NCBI GenBank assembly: GCA_964547105.1
Contig: CAZJLO010000007.1
Coordinates: forward strand, 1 to 56,074
DNA from: RXOA01 sp964547105
Lineage (GTDB): Bacteria > Bipolaricaulota > Bipolaricaulia > UBA7950 > UBA9294
Direction of reading: 5' to 3'
DNA: 56,074 bases
Positions 25,674 to 34,395 of the stretch are shown here, piece by piece (position 1 is the first letter of the stretch; each line of letters starts with the position of its first letter). Below the pieces are notes generated by a model that saw only the letters and a program-made list of their open reading frames with translations, was not told the DNA's origin and did not search any database. The position numbers were made by a program, and so were the translations under genes.

Positions 25674-26326
25674 TGGGACAGAAGATCCATCCGATCGGAT
25701 TCCGAGTCGGCGTGATGCGGAAGTGGGAGTCGAACTGGTTCAACGCGAAATTGGCGCCGATCTATATTGCCGAAGACAAGCGGATTCGCGATCTTGTTCT
25801 TTTGCGGTATCGCGGTGCTGGCGTGGCCGAAGTCAATATCGAACGGTCGAAGGAAGACCGTGTATCGATCGTGATCCGATCAGCGCGTCCGGGAATCATC
25901 ATCGGGCGGGGTGGATCCGAAATCGACCGGTTACAGAGGGACCTCAATGATCTGACCGGCCGGATCGTGAAGGTATCGATCAAGGAAATCGAACGCCCCG
26001 ATCTCGAGGCGGCCTTGGTCGCACAGGATGTGGCGCGGCAAATCGAGAATCGATTCGCCCCGCCGCGTGCGATGAAGGAAGTCATGCGGCGCGTCATGGG
26101 TGCGGGTGCCGAAGGGATCAAGATCAAGGTCAGCGGACGGTTGAACGGTGCGGAGATTGCCCGTTCGATCTCGATGATGCAGGGGCGGGTCCCCCTGCAG
26201 ACCATCCGCGCGGACATCGACTACGCGTTGGTTGAGGCCCACACGAAGTATGGAAACATTGGCGTGAAGGCATGGGTCTTCCGTGGCGAGAAGCTGTTCG
26301 GCTCGCGAAACGATGAGGTGAAGTAG
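25673..26326 (+). CDS. rpsC: 30S ribosomal protein S3
   Basis: S3 forms part of the mRNA entry channel. The 217-aa protein starts MGQKIHPIGFRVG, carries a type II KH domain with IIIGRGGSEIDRL, and has the C-terminal SGRLNGAEIARS and GVKAWVFRGE motifs. It overlaps rplV by 1 nt. Confidence 0.96.
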   Translation: MGQKIHPIGFRVGVMRKWESNWFNAKLAPIYIAEDKRIRDLVLLRYRGAGVAEVNIERSKEDRVSIVIRSARPGIIIGRGGSEIDRLQRDLNDLTGRIVKVSIKEIERPDLEAALVAQDVARQIENRFAPPRAMKEVMRRVMGAGAEGIKIKVSGRLNGAEIARSISMMQGRVPLQTIRADIDYALVEAHTKYGNIGVKAWVFRGEKLFGSRNDEVK

Positions 26327-26328
26327 AG

Positions 26329-26760
26329 ATGGCACTCCTTTTCCCGAAGCGTACGAAGTACCGGAAGTCGCATCGTGGTCGGATGACGGGCAAGGCGACT
26401 CGCGGGAACGCGGTCGAGTTTGGCGAGTTTGGCATTCAAACGCTGGCCCCAGCATGGGTCACGGGGCAGCAGATCGAAGCGTGTCGAACAACGATCTCGC
26501 GACAGACGCAGCGCGATGCCAAGGTCTGGATTCGCGTGTTCCCGGACAAGCCGATTACGAAGCACCCTGCGGAGGCCCGTATGGGTAAGGGAAAAGGACC
26601 CGTGGATCACTGGGTGGCGGTGGTGCGTCCGGGGAGGATTCTGTTCGAGATCGCCGGGATCAATGAGGCTCAAGCCAAACGGGTTCATGAGTTGGTGAGT
26701 CACAAGCTTCCGTTCCCGACCCGATTGAAGAAGAAGAACGTGTTGGGAGGCGAAGTGTGA
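26329..26760 (+). CDS. rplP: 50S ribosomal protein L16
   Basis: L16 organises the A-site tRNA and peptidyl transferase region. The 143-aa sequence has KYRKSHRGRMTGKATRGN, the GRIWTVF-equivalent KVWIRVFPDKPITKHPAE and the catalytic-side loop RMGKGKGPVDHWVA. Its end overlaps the GTG of rpmC by 4 nt. Confidence 0.96.
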   Translation: MALLFPKRTKYRKSHRGRMTGKATRGNAVEFGEFGIQTLAPAWVTGQQIEACRTTISRQTQRDAKVWIRVFPDKPITKHPAEARMGKGKGPVDHWVAVVRPGRILFEIAGINEAQAKRVHELVSHKLPFPTRLKKKNVLGGEV

Positions 26761-26957
26761 AGGCGCAAGAGATGAGAGAGCTTTCACCCGATGAGCTGAC
26801 CGCGCAGATTGGAGACCTGAAGCGCAAGTTGTTCAATCTGAGATTTCAGAGAGCCACGGGCGAGATGGACAACACGGCCGAGCTTCTGAAAACCCGCAAA
26901 GATGTAGCGCGGGCGCTGACGATTGCGCGGGAGAAGCTGCGGGAGGCGGGGAAATGA
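26757..26957 (+). CDS. rpmC: 50S ribosomal protein L29
   Basis: This small two-helix protein at the tunnel exit is 66 aa. It has the signature LKRKLFNLRFQRATGEMDN and a C-terminal arginine-rich helix. It starts with GTG in the overlap with rplP and ends in overlap with rpsQ (ATGA). Confidence 0.95.
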   Translation: MKAQEMRELSPDELTAQIGDLKRKLFNLRFQRATGEMDNTAELLKTRKDVARALTIAREKLREAGK

Positions 26958-27199
26958 GAAAGCAGAAGACGGGATGTGTCATCAGTGACCGGATGTCGAA
27001 TACGATCGTCGTTCGGGTTGAGGAGCGCCGTCTGCATCCGTTGTACCGAAAATACATCAAGCAGCATTTCAAATTCTATGCGGATGACCCCCAGGAAATG
27101 GCCGGGGCGGGCGATTTGGTGCGGATCGAAGAATGTCGTCCGATAAGTCGACTGAAGCGCTGGCGACTTGTAGAAATCGTGAAAAAAGCGGAGGGATAG
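26954..27199 (+). CDS. rpsQ: 30S ribosomal protein S17
   Basis: S17 is a primary 16S-binding OB-fold protein. The 81-aa sequence has GCVISDRMSNTIVVRVEERR, then HPLYRKYIKQH and the late GDLVRIEECRPISRLKRWRLV. It overlaps rpmC by 4 nt. Confidence 0.95.
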   Translation: MRKQKTGCVISDRMSNTIVVRVEERRLHPLYRKYIKQHFKFYADDPQEMAGAGDLVRIEECRPISRLKRWRLVEIVKKAEG

Positions 27200-27201
27200 C
27201 C

Positions 27202-27570
27202 GTGATTCAGATGCAGACGATGCTCAAAGTGGCGGACAACTCGGGCGCCAAGCTCGTCCGCTGCATCAACGTCTTGGGACCGTCGAACCGTCGCGTCGGG
27301 GAGATCGGGGACATCATCGTCGGATCTGTCAGGAAGCGGTTGCCCACAAGCGAAATCGAGAAGGGGCAAATCGTTCGCGGCGTGATCGTCCGGACTCGAA
27401 GCGCCTATCGGCGGAAAGACGGGACCTACATTCGATTCGATGACAACGCGATTGTGCTGCTCAATGCACAAGACGAGCCGATAGGAACACGTGTTTTCGG
27501 CCCGGTGGCAAGAGAGCTCCGCGAGAAGAAGATGATGCGGATTCTCTCGTTGGCCCCAGAGGTTCTGTAG
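27202..27570 (+). CDS. rplN: 50S ribosomal protein L14
   Basis: L14 forms intersubunit bridges. The 122-aa protein has MLKVADNSGAKLVRCI, the conserved VVRT-type strand IVRTRSAYRRKDGTYIRFDD and the C-terminal FGPVARELREKKMMRILSLA. The frame extends upstream through rpsQ, but GTG 27202, just after GAGGG and the rpsQ stop, matches the family start. Confidence 0.95.
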   Translation: MIQMQTMLKVADNSGAKLVRCINVLGPSNRRVGEIGDIIVGSVRKRLPTSEIEKGQIVRGVIVRTRSAYRRKDGTYIRFDDNAIVLLNAQDEPIGTRVFGPVARELREKKMMRILSLAPEVL

Positions 27571-27579
27571 GAGGAGCAG

Positions 27580-27891
27580 ATGAGAAAGGTGCTCAAAGGG
27601 GATCGCGTCAAAGTGATCGCCGGGAACGACCGGGGAAAGATTGGACGAGTGATGGTCGTTTACCCTGAGCGGGAGCGGATCATTGTTGAGAACGTCAACA
27701 TGATCACGAAGCACCAGCGCGCGACGCAGAACCTTCGCGAGCCGGGGATCATTAAGCGAGAGGGAACGATTCATATCTCGAACGTGCTCCCGATCTGCCC
27801 GGAGTGTGATACTCCGACGCGAATTTCGTTTACAACCGTCGAGGGCGCGAAGATGCGCCGCTGCAAGCAGTGCGGGGAAGTGTTCAAGTAG
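27580..27891 (+). CDS. rplX: 50S ribosomal protein L24 with C-terminal zinc ribbon
   Basis: L24 is an early 50S assembly initiator. The 103-aa protein has a KOW motif (GDRVKVIAGNDRGKIGRVMVVYPE) and a C-terminal CPEC...CKQC ribbon, a form widespread in bacteria. GGAGGAG precedes the ATG. Confidence 0.95.
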   Translation: MRKVLKGDRVKVIAGNDRGKIGRVMVVYPERERIIVENVNMITKHQRATQNLREPGIIKREGTIHISNVLPICPECDTPTRISFTTVEGAKMRRCKQCGEVFK

Positions 27892-27896
27892 CCACC

Positions 27897-28427
27897 ATGC
27901 TCAAAGAGACGTTTAAGAGAGATATCGAACCCGTCCTGATGAAGGAACTTGGGTTAGAGAATGTGATGGAAGTTCCGCGAGTTGCCAAAGTTGCCATCAA
28001 CATGGGGGTCAAGGAGAAGGATAACCCCAAGGTGTTGGAGGGAGCAGCCAAGAATCTGGCAAAAATCGCGGGACAGCGGGCGATCGTAACCAAGGCGCAC
28101 AAATCGATCTCCGATTTCAAGCTGACGAAGGGAGAACCGATTGGCTGCAAGGTTACGCTTCGCAGAGACCGTGCATACGAGTTTCTGTTCAAACTCTTCA
28201 ACGTGGTCCTTCCTGGAATTCGGGACTTTCGTGGTCTTTCGTCGTCGGCGTTCGACGGCCGTGGCAACTACACGCTCGGCCTCACCGAACAACTGACGTT
28301 TCCCGAGGTGTCGTACAACGAAGTGGTAACGACGCAGGGGATGGACATCACGATCGTGACTACGGCGCGAGATGATCGCGAGGGCTATGCGTTGCTGAAG
28401 GCGCTCGGCCTTCCGTTCAAGGACTAG
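27897..28427 (+). CDS. rplE: 50S ribosomal protein L5
   Basis: L5 belongs to the 5S rRNA complex and contacts the P-site tRNA. The 176-aa sequence has the VPRVAKVAINMGV segment, GEPIGCKVTLRRDRAYEFL and PGIRDFRGLSSSAFDGRGNY. ATG 27897 is chosen over upstream in-frame starts because it follows the rplX stop directly. Confidence 0.95.
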   Translation: MLKETFKRDIEPVLMKELGLENVMEVPRVAKVAINMGVKEKDNPKVLEGAAKNLAKIAGQRAIVTKAHKSISDFKLTKGEPIGCKVTLRRDRAYEFLFKLFNVVLPGIRDFRGLSSSAFDGRGNYTLGLTEQLTFPEVSYNEVVTTQGMDITIVTTARDDREGYALLKALGLPFKD

Positions 28428-28438
28428 GGGGCACCGAA

Positions 28439-28624
28439 GTGGCAAAGAAGGCGTTGGTCATTAAGAGCCAGCAGGAACCGAAATACAGTGCGCGTGCGTA
28501 CAACCGTTGCAGCCTTTGCGGACGGCCACATGCGTACATTCGTGACTTCGGTATCTGTCGGCTATGTTTCCGGAAGCTGGCCCATCTGGGACAGATTCCC
28601 GGCGTGAAAAAGTCCAGCTGGTAG
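28439..28624 (+). CDS. rpsN: 30S ribosomal protein S14, zinc-binding type
   Basis: This is the short (61 aa) zinc form of S14. CSLC and CRLC knuckles flank a GRPHAYIRDFG loop, and it ends in the typical VKKSSW. It starts with GTG behind GGGGGCACC. Zinc-type S14 (rpsZ in some naming) is the ancestral form. Confidence 0.96.
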   Translation: MAKKALVIKSQQEPKYSARAYNRCSLCGRPHAYIRDFGICRLCFRKLAHLGQIPGVKKSSW

Positions 28625-28639
28625 GGAGAGGTACAAGCG

Positions 28640-29044
28640 ATGATCCCTTATCCGATCGGTGACATGTTGACGCGGATTCGGAACGCAAGCGCGAAGTTCC
28701 ATAGCGAGGTCGCGATGCCTCACTCAAAGATCAAAGAGGCGATCGCCGGTATCCTCAAGGCGGAAGGGTACATCCTCGGCTACGAAGTCGTGCCGCAGGA
28801 GCCCCAAGCGGAACTGCGCTTGACGTTGAAATACAGAGGCGAGCGAACTCGAGCGATGCGGGCGATCCACGAGATCCGTCTGGTCAGCAAGCCGAGTCGT
28901 CGCGTGTTTGTTGGCAAAGACAATATCCCTCGCCCGTTGGGCGGAATGGGGATCTGCATCGTCTCAACTTCGCAGGGTGTTATGGCTGGACGCGAAGCGC
29001 GTGAGCGTGGCATCGGCGGCGAAGTGCTGCTCGAAGTGAAGTGA
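28640..29044 (+). CDS. rpsH: 30S ribosomal protein S8
   Basis: S8 binds the 16S central domain; in E. coli it represses the spc operon. The 134-aa protein has PIGDMLTRIRNA, KIKEAIAGILKAEGYI, and the C-terminal STSQGVMAGREARERGIGGE. Confidence 0.96.
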   Translation: MIPYPIGDMLTRIRNASAKFHSEVAMPHSKIKEAIAGILKAEGYILGYEVVPQEPQAELRLTLKYRGERTRAMRAIHEIRLVSKPSRRVFVGKDNIPRPLGGMGICIVSTSQGVMAGREARERGIGGEVLLEVK

Positions 29045-29070
29045 TGTAGCGTACCGCAAGGTGATCAAGA

Positions 29071-29622
29071 ATGTCCAAGGTTGGAAAGGTTCCGGTAGCG
29101 ATTCCTGAGGGCGTGAAGGTCCGCTTGGATGGCGCGACATTCATCGTTGAGGGCGAGCATGGCCGTCTACAGCAAGAGTTCCGCCCCGACATGGTGAAGA
29201 TTGAAGTCGCTGATGGTGTCGCCACGGTTAGTCGAAGAGGTGAAACGAAGCAGCACCGCGCCTATCATGGTCTCTACCGGAGCTTGCTGGCCAACATGGT
29301 GCATGGGGTCAGTCAGAAGTGGGAGAAGGGGCTCCTTGTCAAAGGATTGGGATACCGCGCCCGATTGCAGGGCGAGATGATCATCCTTGACCTTGGGTAC
29401 TCGAATCCCATGGAATACGTCATTCCAGCCGGGATCGAAGTAGAAGTGCCGAACCCGAACGAGATCGTCGTACGGGGAGCGGACAGGCAAGCCGTGGGGC
29501 ATGTTGCTGCAAAGATCCGTGCGTTGCGGAAACCGAACGTCTATGACGGCAAGGGGATCCGCTACAAGGACGAAGAAGTCATTCAGAAGGCCGGCAAGCT
29601 TGGCGGGCAGGCCGCAGGCTAG
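29071..29622 (+). CDS. rplF: 50S ribosomal protein L6
   Basis: L6 lies near the factor-binding stalk. The 183-aa protein is a tandem repeat of two similar domains and has the family signature RKPNVYDGKGIRYKDEEV close to the end. ATG at 29071 follows a GCAAGGTGATC leader. Confidence 0.96.
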   Translation: MSKVGKVPVAIPEGVKVRLDGATFIVEGEHGRLQQEFRPDMVKIEVADGVATVSRRGETKQHRAYHGLYRSLLANMVHGVSQKWEKGLLVKGLGYRARLQGEMIILDLGYSNPMEYVIPAGIEVEVPNPNEIVVRGADRQAVGHVAAKIRALRKPNVYDGKGIRYKDEEVIQKAGKLGGQAAG

Positions 29623-29637
29623 GGAGTGTGAGGCGAG

Positions 29638-30000
29638 ATGGCGAACAGAAGTCGACAACAAGAGCGAATCAAGCGACACGTGCGAATTCGGAAGCGTGTT
29701 CGCGGAACTGCGGATCGCCCCCGCCTGTGCGTGTACAAGAGCCTACGACATGTCTACGCTCAGATCGTCGATGACGAGGCGGGTGCGACTCTCGTAACCG
29801 CCTCGACCTTGGATCAGGTGCTGATCGAAAAGACGAACGGAAGCAACCGGAGTTCTGCGGAAGCGGTCGGCGCATTGCTGGCGGAGCGAGCGGCGGAGAA
29901 GGGTGTCAAGAGAGTTGTCTTTGATCGCGGCGGTTATCCGTACCATGGAGTTGTCGCTGCTCTCGCGGATGCTTGCCGCAAGGGAGGGTTGGAGTTTTGA
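29638..30000 (+). CDS. rplR: 50S ribosomal protein L18
   Basis: L18 binds 5S rRNA. The 120-aa sequence has RVRGTADRPRLCVYKSLRHVYAQ-type N-terminal residues and the C-terminal VVFDRGGYPYHGVVAALAD. Its final TGA overlaps the TTG of rpsE. Confidence 0.95.
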   Translation: MANRSRQQERIKRHVRIRKRVRGTADRPRLCVYKSLRHVYAQIVDDEAGATLVTASTLDQVLIEKTNGSNRSSAEAVGALLAERAAEKGVKRVVFDRGGYPYHGVVAALADACRKGGLEF

Positions 30001-30509
30001 TCCGCACGGACGAGTTCGAGAACGAGATCATCGACATCAGGCGCGTCAGCAAGGTCACCAAAGGTGGCCGCAATTTGCGTTTCCGTGTCACGATGGTGAT
30101 CGGCGACCGAAAAGGTCGCGTTGGAGTCGGTGTCGGGAATACGGTGGAAATCCCGCGAGCAATCCAGCAGGCGATTCGGGATGCAAAGAAGAACATGATC
30201 ACCGTGAAAACCGATGGGAGCACCGTTCCGCATGAGATCGTCGGCCGGTTCAAGGCGGGACGCGTCTTGATCAAGCCTGCGTATCCCGGGACGGGAGTCA
30301 TCGCCGGAACCACGGTGGGAGCCATCTGCCGGCTCGCCGGCTTGAGCGACGTGTTGACGAAGTCAATCGGGACGACGAACCCCCTGACGCTGTCACGAGC
30401 GGCGATCAATGGCCTTGCATCGATGCGTAGCCGGGACGAGATCGCTTCGCTGCGTGGCGAAGGCGGACAGGCCGAAACGTCACGCGAGGAGGAAGCAGAT
30501 GAGGCTTGA
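29997..30509 (+). CDS. rpsE: 30S ribosomal protein S5
   Basis: S5 helps proofreading and forms the mRNA entry site with S3 and S4. The 170-aa protein has EIIDIRRVSKVTKGGRNLRF, the GVGVGNTVEIPRAIQ loop and the PAYPGTGVIAG domain. Start choice: TTG 29997, 8 nt after GGGAGGG and overlapping the rplR stop (TTGA). An ATG at 29973 would sit inside rplR. Confidence 0.94.
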   Translation: MIRTDEFENEIIDIRRVSKVTKGGRNLRFRVTMVIGDRKGRVGVGVGNTVEIPRAIQQAIRDAKKNMITVKTDGSTVPHEIVGRFKAGRVLIKPAYPGTGVIAGTTVGAICRLAGLSDVLTKSIGTTNPLTLSRAAINGLASMRSRDEIASLRGEGGQAETSREEEADEA

Positions 30510-30948
30510 GGACCTGCGGCCGACAGAAGGTAGTACGCATCGGCGCAAGCGCGTGGGACGCGGCTACGGGTCAGGGCGTGGCGGCCACGAGAGCGGCAAG
30601 GGAACGAAGGGGCAGAACTCACGGAGCGGCGGAGGTACACGACCTGGGTTCGAGGGCGGCCAGACGCCAGTCTGGATGAGATTTCCCAAGCGTGGATTCA
30701 GGAACGCCGCACGAGTGGAGTATGCGATTATCAACGTGGACACGCTGGAGGATCGCTTCGATGCGCAAGCCGAGGTCACCTTGGAGCGTCTTCGAGAGAT
30801 GCGCTTGGTCAAAGGCCGAGTCGCTCGATTGAAGGTGCTTGGGCGAGGGGAGATCACCAAACCGCTGACCGTTAGGGCGCATCGATTCACGAAAGAAGCA
30901 CGGCAGAAGATCGAGCAAGCGGGCGGAACCACGGAGGAGATGAGCTGA
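30499..30948 (+). CDS. rplO: 50S ribosomal protein L15
   Basis: L15 is a late assembly protein with a long basic N-terminal tail (GRGYGSGRGGHESGKGTKGQ) and a globular end (KVLGRGEITKPLTVRAHRF). The length is 149 aa. It overlaps rpsE by 11 nt, with GAGGAGG upstream. rpmD (L30), usually between rpsE and rplO, is absent. Confidence 0.95.
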   Translation: MRLEDLRPTEGSTHRRKRVGRGYGSGRGGHESGKGTKGQNSRSGGGTRPGFEGGQTPVWMRFPKRGFRNAARVEYAIINVDTLEDRFDAQAEVTLERLREMRLVKGRVARLKVLGRGEITKPLTVRAHRFTKEARQKIEQAGGTTEEMS

Positions 30949-32234
30949 TGTGGGAGAAGGTCGCGCACCTTTGGAGAATTCCTGAGCTTCGGAAGCGAAT
31001 CCTGTTTACACTTGGGGCGATCATCGTCGTACGCCTGGGCGCACTGATCACCGTACCCGGGATCGACTCGGAGATCTTGAAGGATTTCTGGGAGAATCAG
31101 GGTGCAGGCGTGTTTGGATTCTTCGACATGTTCTCGGGTGGAGCTCTCTCCAACTTCTCATTGTTCGCGCTTGGCGTGACCCCGTACATCAACGCCTCGA
31201 TCATCTTCAGCCTGTTGACGTCCGTTGTGCCGAAGCTGAAGGAATTGCAGCGGCAGGGGCGCGAAGGACGAAGGAAAATCACGGCATACACGCGTTGGGC
31301 CACGGTCATTCTTGCGTTGCTTCAAGGAATGGTCATGAGCTACTGGATGCGGAGTGCTGTCGTTGGAAGCGGCCTTTGGTTCTACATTTCGACAATTGTC
31401 ATTCTGGTAACAGGCACGATCTTCCTGATGTGGCTGGGCGAGCGCATGACCGAAAACGGGATCGGGAACGGAATCAGTATGATCATCATGGTTGGAATTC
31501 TTGCCCGGTTCCCGACGCAGATCAGCCGAACTGCTCTTCAGATCAGCTCCGGAGGGGCAAGCATCATTTGGGGATTGGCCCTGATCGCGCTGTTTATCGT
31601 CGTGATCGCAGGGGTCATCATCGTGCAGCAAGGGCAGCGAAAGATTCAGATCCAATATGCGAAGCGAACATCGGGACGACGAGTCTACGGCGGGCACTCC
31701 AGCCATCTGCCCATCCGCGTGAATCAGGGCGGCGTCATTCCGATCATCTTCGCATCGGCCCTTCTGACCTTGCCGGTCACGATTATCAGCGCAATCGACT
31801 CGGCGCAGTGGTTGGTGCCGTACGTCACGCAGGGAAGCCTTGCGTACGTGCTTTCGTATGTGCTGCTGATCTTCTTCTTCACGTTCTTCTACAGCTCGAT
31901 CGTATTCGAACCGACGGAAGTGGCGAAGAACATCCGCGATTCTGGCGGATTCATCCCCGGTGTTCGACCCGGACGGCCGACCTCGGAGTACATCTCGAAT
32001 GTGCTGAACCGCGTACTGATGATCGGAGCCGTGTTCTTGGCGTGCGTTGCAGCTTTGCCGTATGTGTTCTCGGCATTGAGCGGCCTCACCGCGGCGTTCC
32101 TGGTTGGCGGTACATCGTTGCTGATCGTGGTCGGTGTCGGGATGGACACGATCATGCAGATCGAAGCGCATCTGGTGATGCGACACTACGAGAGCCTGGC
32201 AAAATCCGGTGGACTTCTTGGGCGTCGGGGGTAA
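30948..32234 (+). CDS. secY: Protein translocase subunit SecY
   Basis: SecY is the channel of the Sec translocon. The 428-aa protein has ten predicted membrane helices. It contains the plug-region GIDSEILKDF...GVFGFFDMFSGGALSNFS-type landmarks, ALGVTPYINASI, and the cytoplasmic loops that bind SecA and the ribosome (ISGRR-like TSGRRVYGGHSSHLPIRVN). The ATG overlaps the rplO stop (TGATG). Confidence 0.96.
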   Translation: MWEKVAHLWRIPELRKRILFTLGAIIVVRLGALITVPGIDSEILKDFWENQGAGVFGFFDMFSGGALSNFSLFALGVTPYINASIIFSLLTSVVPKLKELQRQGREGRRKITAYTRWATVILALLQGMVMSYWMRSAVVGSGLWFYISTIVILVTGTIFLMWLGERMTENGIGNGISMIIMVGILARFPTQISRTALQISSGGASIIWGLALIALFIVVIAGVIIVQQGQRKIQIQYAKRTSGRRVYGGHSSHLPIRVNQGGVIPIIFASALLTLPVTIISAIDSAQWLVPYVTQGSLAYVLSYVLLIFFFTFFYSSIVFEPTEVAKNIRDSGGFIPGVRPGRPTSEYISNVLNRVLMIGAVFLACVAALPYVFSALSGLTAAFLVGGTSLLIVVGVGMDTIMQIEAHLVMRHYESLAKSGGLLGRRG

Positions 32235-32238
32235 CGAC

Positions 32239-32868
32239 ATGCGTGGACGAATCATTCTTCTTGGACCTCCAGGCGCCGGTAAGGGAACGCAGGCGAAGTG
32301 GCTTGTCGAGAAGACAGGGCTTCTTCACCTTTCCACCGGCGATCTGCTTCGCGATGAAGTCGCCCGAGGGACCGAGTTGGGGAAGAACGCACGTGCGTTC
32401 ATGGATCGGGGAGATCTTGTTCCCGATGACGTGATCATCGAAATGATTCGAGGTCGGATCGCCGATGCCGACGGGTTCATTCTCGACGGATTCCCCAGAA
32501 CGGTCGCTCAAGCTGAAGCGCTGGCGCGGATCACAGCCGTGGATGCCGTCCTGTACATTTTCCTCGACCGTGAGCAAGTGATTGCTCGGCTGACCTCGAG
32601 GCGGGTCTGTCGTGGCTGCCGGCGGATTACGAACATCCTTTCGGATGCGACGGCGGAAGACGGAACTTGCCAAAGCTGCGGTGGTGAGTTGTATCAGCGC
32701 GATGATGATTGCCGAGAGGTCATCGAGAATCGCTTTGATGTCTACATGGATGCGACGGCACCGTTGATCTCGTACTACGGTGAATTGGGGATCTTGAATG
32801 AAGTGGATGGAAATCGCGCCCCCGAAGTCGTCCTTGCTGAGATTCTTGCGGTTGTTGAGGCGGCATGA
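32239..32868 (+). CDS. adk: Adenylate kinase, zinc-LID type
   Basis: The enzyme interconverts ATP + AMP and 2 ADP. The 209-aa protein has the P-loop LLGPPGAGKGTQA, the AMP site DGFPRTVAQAEAL, and a LID with four Cys (CRGC...CQSC), the zinc-stabilised long form. ATG 32239 follows the secY stop; the upstream in-frame ATG 32209 lies inside secY. Confidence 0.96.
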   Translation: MRGRIILLGPPGAGKGTQAKWLVEKTGLLHLSTGDLLRDEVARGTELGKNARAFMDRGDLVPDDVIIEMIRGRIADADGFILDGFPRTVAQAEALARITAVDAVLYIFLDREQVIARLTSRRVCRGCRRITNILSDATAEDGTCQSCGGELYQRDDDCREVIENRFDVYMDATAPLISYYGELGILNEVDGNRAPEVVLAEILAVVEAA

Positions 32869-33620
32869 TCGCGATCAAGGGTGAGCCGGAGATTGCAGTG
32901 CTTCGTGGCAACGGGAAGCTGTTGGCGCAAGTTCTCTCCGAAGTCACGTCGGCCGCTCAGGAGGGCGTAAGCACGCTGGAACTGGATGAGCTTGCGGAGC
33001 GACGAATCCTCGAAGCGGAGGCGGTACCTGCGTTCAAAGGATATCGCGGCTATCCGGCAACCCTGTGTACGTCGATCAATGAGGAGGTCGTGCACGGGAT
33101 CCCCAGTCGAGGTCGAATCCTGCGTGCTGGAGATCTTCTGTCGATTGATGTCGGGCTCGAGAAAGATGGACTGTTCGTAGATATGGCGGCGACGGTGGCA
33201 ATTGGCGAGGTGGACTCAACTGCGCGGAAGCTCCTCGAGGTCACCGAGCAAAGCTTGTGGGAAGGGATTTCGCAAGTTACAATGGGAAACCGATTGTCCG
33301 ACGTGTCTCACGCGATCGGCTCTTACGTGGAGCGCGAGGGTTTCTTTGTTGTTCGCGAGTATGTCGGGCATGGGATTGGAAGAAAGCTGCACGAGGATCC
33401 TCAGATTCCGAATTACGGCCCTCCTGGCCAAGGCCCTCGGCTTAAGCCAGGGATGGTTCTGGCGATTGAGCCCATGGTGAAGGTTGATCCTGAGCCGACA
33501 AAGCTTAAGACGGATCAGTGGACCGTGATCACAGGAAGTGGAAGTCTCGCAGCGCATTTTGAACATACCGTCTTGGTGACGGAAACTTTCGCGGAAGTAC
33601 TGACGCGAGGAGGTGAATAA
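32865..33620 (+). CDS. map: Methionine aminopeptidase, type I
   Basis: It removes the initiator Met from nascent proteins. The 251-aa sequence has the metal ligands in context: SIDVGLEKDGLFVDMA, then YVGHGIGRKLHEDPQIPNYG, EPMV and the late HFEHTVLVT. The ATG overlaps the adk stop by 4 nt (ATGA). The secY-adk-map-infA order is the usual bacterial one. Confidence 0.96.
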   Translation: MIAIKGEPEIAVLRGNGKLLAQVLSEVTSAAQEGVSTLELDELAERRILEAEAVPAFKGYRGYPATLCTSINEEVVHGIPSRGRILRAGDLLSIDVGLEKDGLFVDMAATVAIGEVDSTARKLLEVTEQSLWEGISQVTMGNRLSDVSHAIGSYVEREGFFVVREYVGHGIGRKLHEDPQIPNYGPPGQGPRLKPGMVLAIEPMVKVDPEPTKLKTDQWTVITGSGSLAAHFEHTVLVTETFAEVLTRGGE

Positions 33621-33626
33621 GGACCT

Positions 33627-33869
33627 GTGGCAAAGGCCGAAAACCGAGGTAAGAGCAGTTCGGACGTGATTCGTGTGCGGGGTGAAGTTCTCGAGTGTCT
33701 GCCAAGCTCGATGTTCCGTGTGCGATTGAGCAACGGCCACATGCTGTTGTGCCACATCTCTGGCCGGATTCGGAAACACTACATCCGCATTCTCACAGGG
33801 GATCGTGTGATCATCGAGATGTCTCCATATGACACGACCAAGGGGCGGATTGTGTACCGCGAGAGCTAG
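33627..33869 (+). CDS. infA: Translation initiation factor IF-1
   Basis: IF-1 is an OB-fold protein that blocks the 30S A site during initiation. The 80-aa sequence has VRGEVLECLPSSMFRVRLSN, the HISGRIRKHYIRILTGDRV core and the end GRIVYR. It begins with GTG behind GAGGAGGTGAA. The N-terminus is a few residues longer than usual (KAENRGKSSS). Confidence 0.94.
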   Translation: MAKAENRGKSSSDVIRVRGEVLECLPSSMFRVRLSNGHMLLCHISGRIRKHYIRILTGDRVIIEMSPYDTTKGRIVYRES

Positions 33870-33900
33870 GGAAGGAGCACGGAAAGGTCCGAGGTTCGAT

Positions 33901-34014
33901 ATGAAAGTCCGAAGTTCTGCAAAGAAGATCTGTGCACACTGCAAAGTGATTCGACGCAAAGGGCGTGTGATGATTGTGTGTCGGAACCCCCGGCACAAGC
34001 AGCGACAGGGGTAA
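33901..34014 (+). CDS. rpmJ: 50S ribosomal protein L36
   Basis: This 37-aa zinc protein has MKVRSSAKKICAHCK, then VMIVCRNPRHKQRQG, giving the C-C-C-H zinc site (type C+). It sits between infA and rpsM as usual. The ATG is internal to a longer frame. Confidence 0.95.
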   Translation: MKVRSSAKKICAHCKVIRRKGRVMIVCRNPRHKQRQG

Positions 34015-34027
34015 GAGGAGAGAAGGT

Positions 34028-34393
34028 ATGGCGCGGATAGCTGGTGTCAACCTGCCGAACGACAAGCGTGTCGAGATCGGTCTGACTTACATCTACGGGA
34101 TCGGCCGAACTCGGGCCGTTGAGATCCTTGAGAGAGCAGGCGTGTCTCCGGACACCCGTGTGAAAGACCTTACAGAGCAAGAGGTCGCCACGCTTCGACG
34201 CGAAGTGGAGCAGTTCGAGGTAGAAGGTGACCTTCGCCGAAGGGTCGTGGGCAGTATCCAGCGGTTGAAAGACATCAACGCCTACCGTGGGATCCGTCAC
34301 AAGCGACGCCTGCCCGCCCGTGGTCAACGCACGCGTGCCAACGCGAGAACCCTGAAGGGGCCTCGTCCGGCGAAAGCAGGGAAGAAGAGGTAA
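34028..34393 (+). CDS. rpsM: 30S ribosomal protein S13
   Basis: S13 contacts the P-site tRNA and the 50S subunit. The 121-aa protein has MARIAGVNLPNDKRVEIGLT, the helix-hairpin IYGIGRTRAVEIL, and the basic tail GQRTRANARTLKGPRPAKAG. AGAGGAGAGAAGG precedes the ATG. Confidence 0.96.
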   Translation: MARIAGVNLPNDKRVEIGLTYIYGIGRTRAVEILERAGVSPDTRVKDLTEQEVATLRREVEQFEVEGDLRRRVVGSIQRLKDINAYRGIRHKRRLPARGQRTRANARTLKGPRPAKAGKKR

Positions 34394-34395
34394 AG

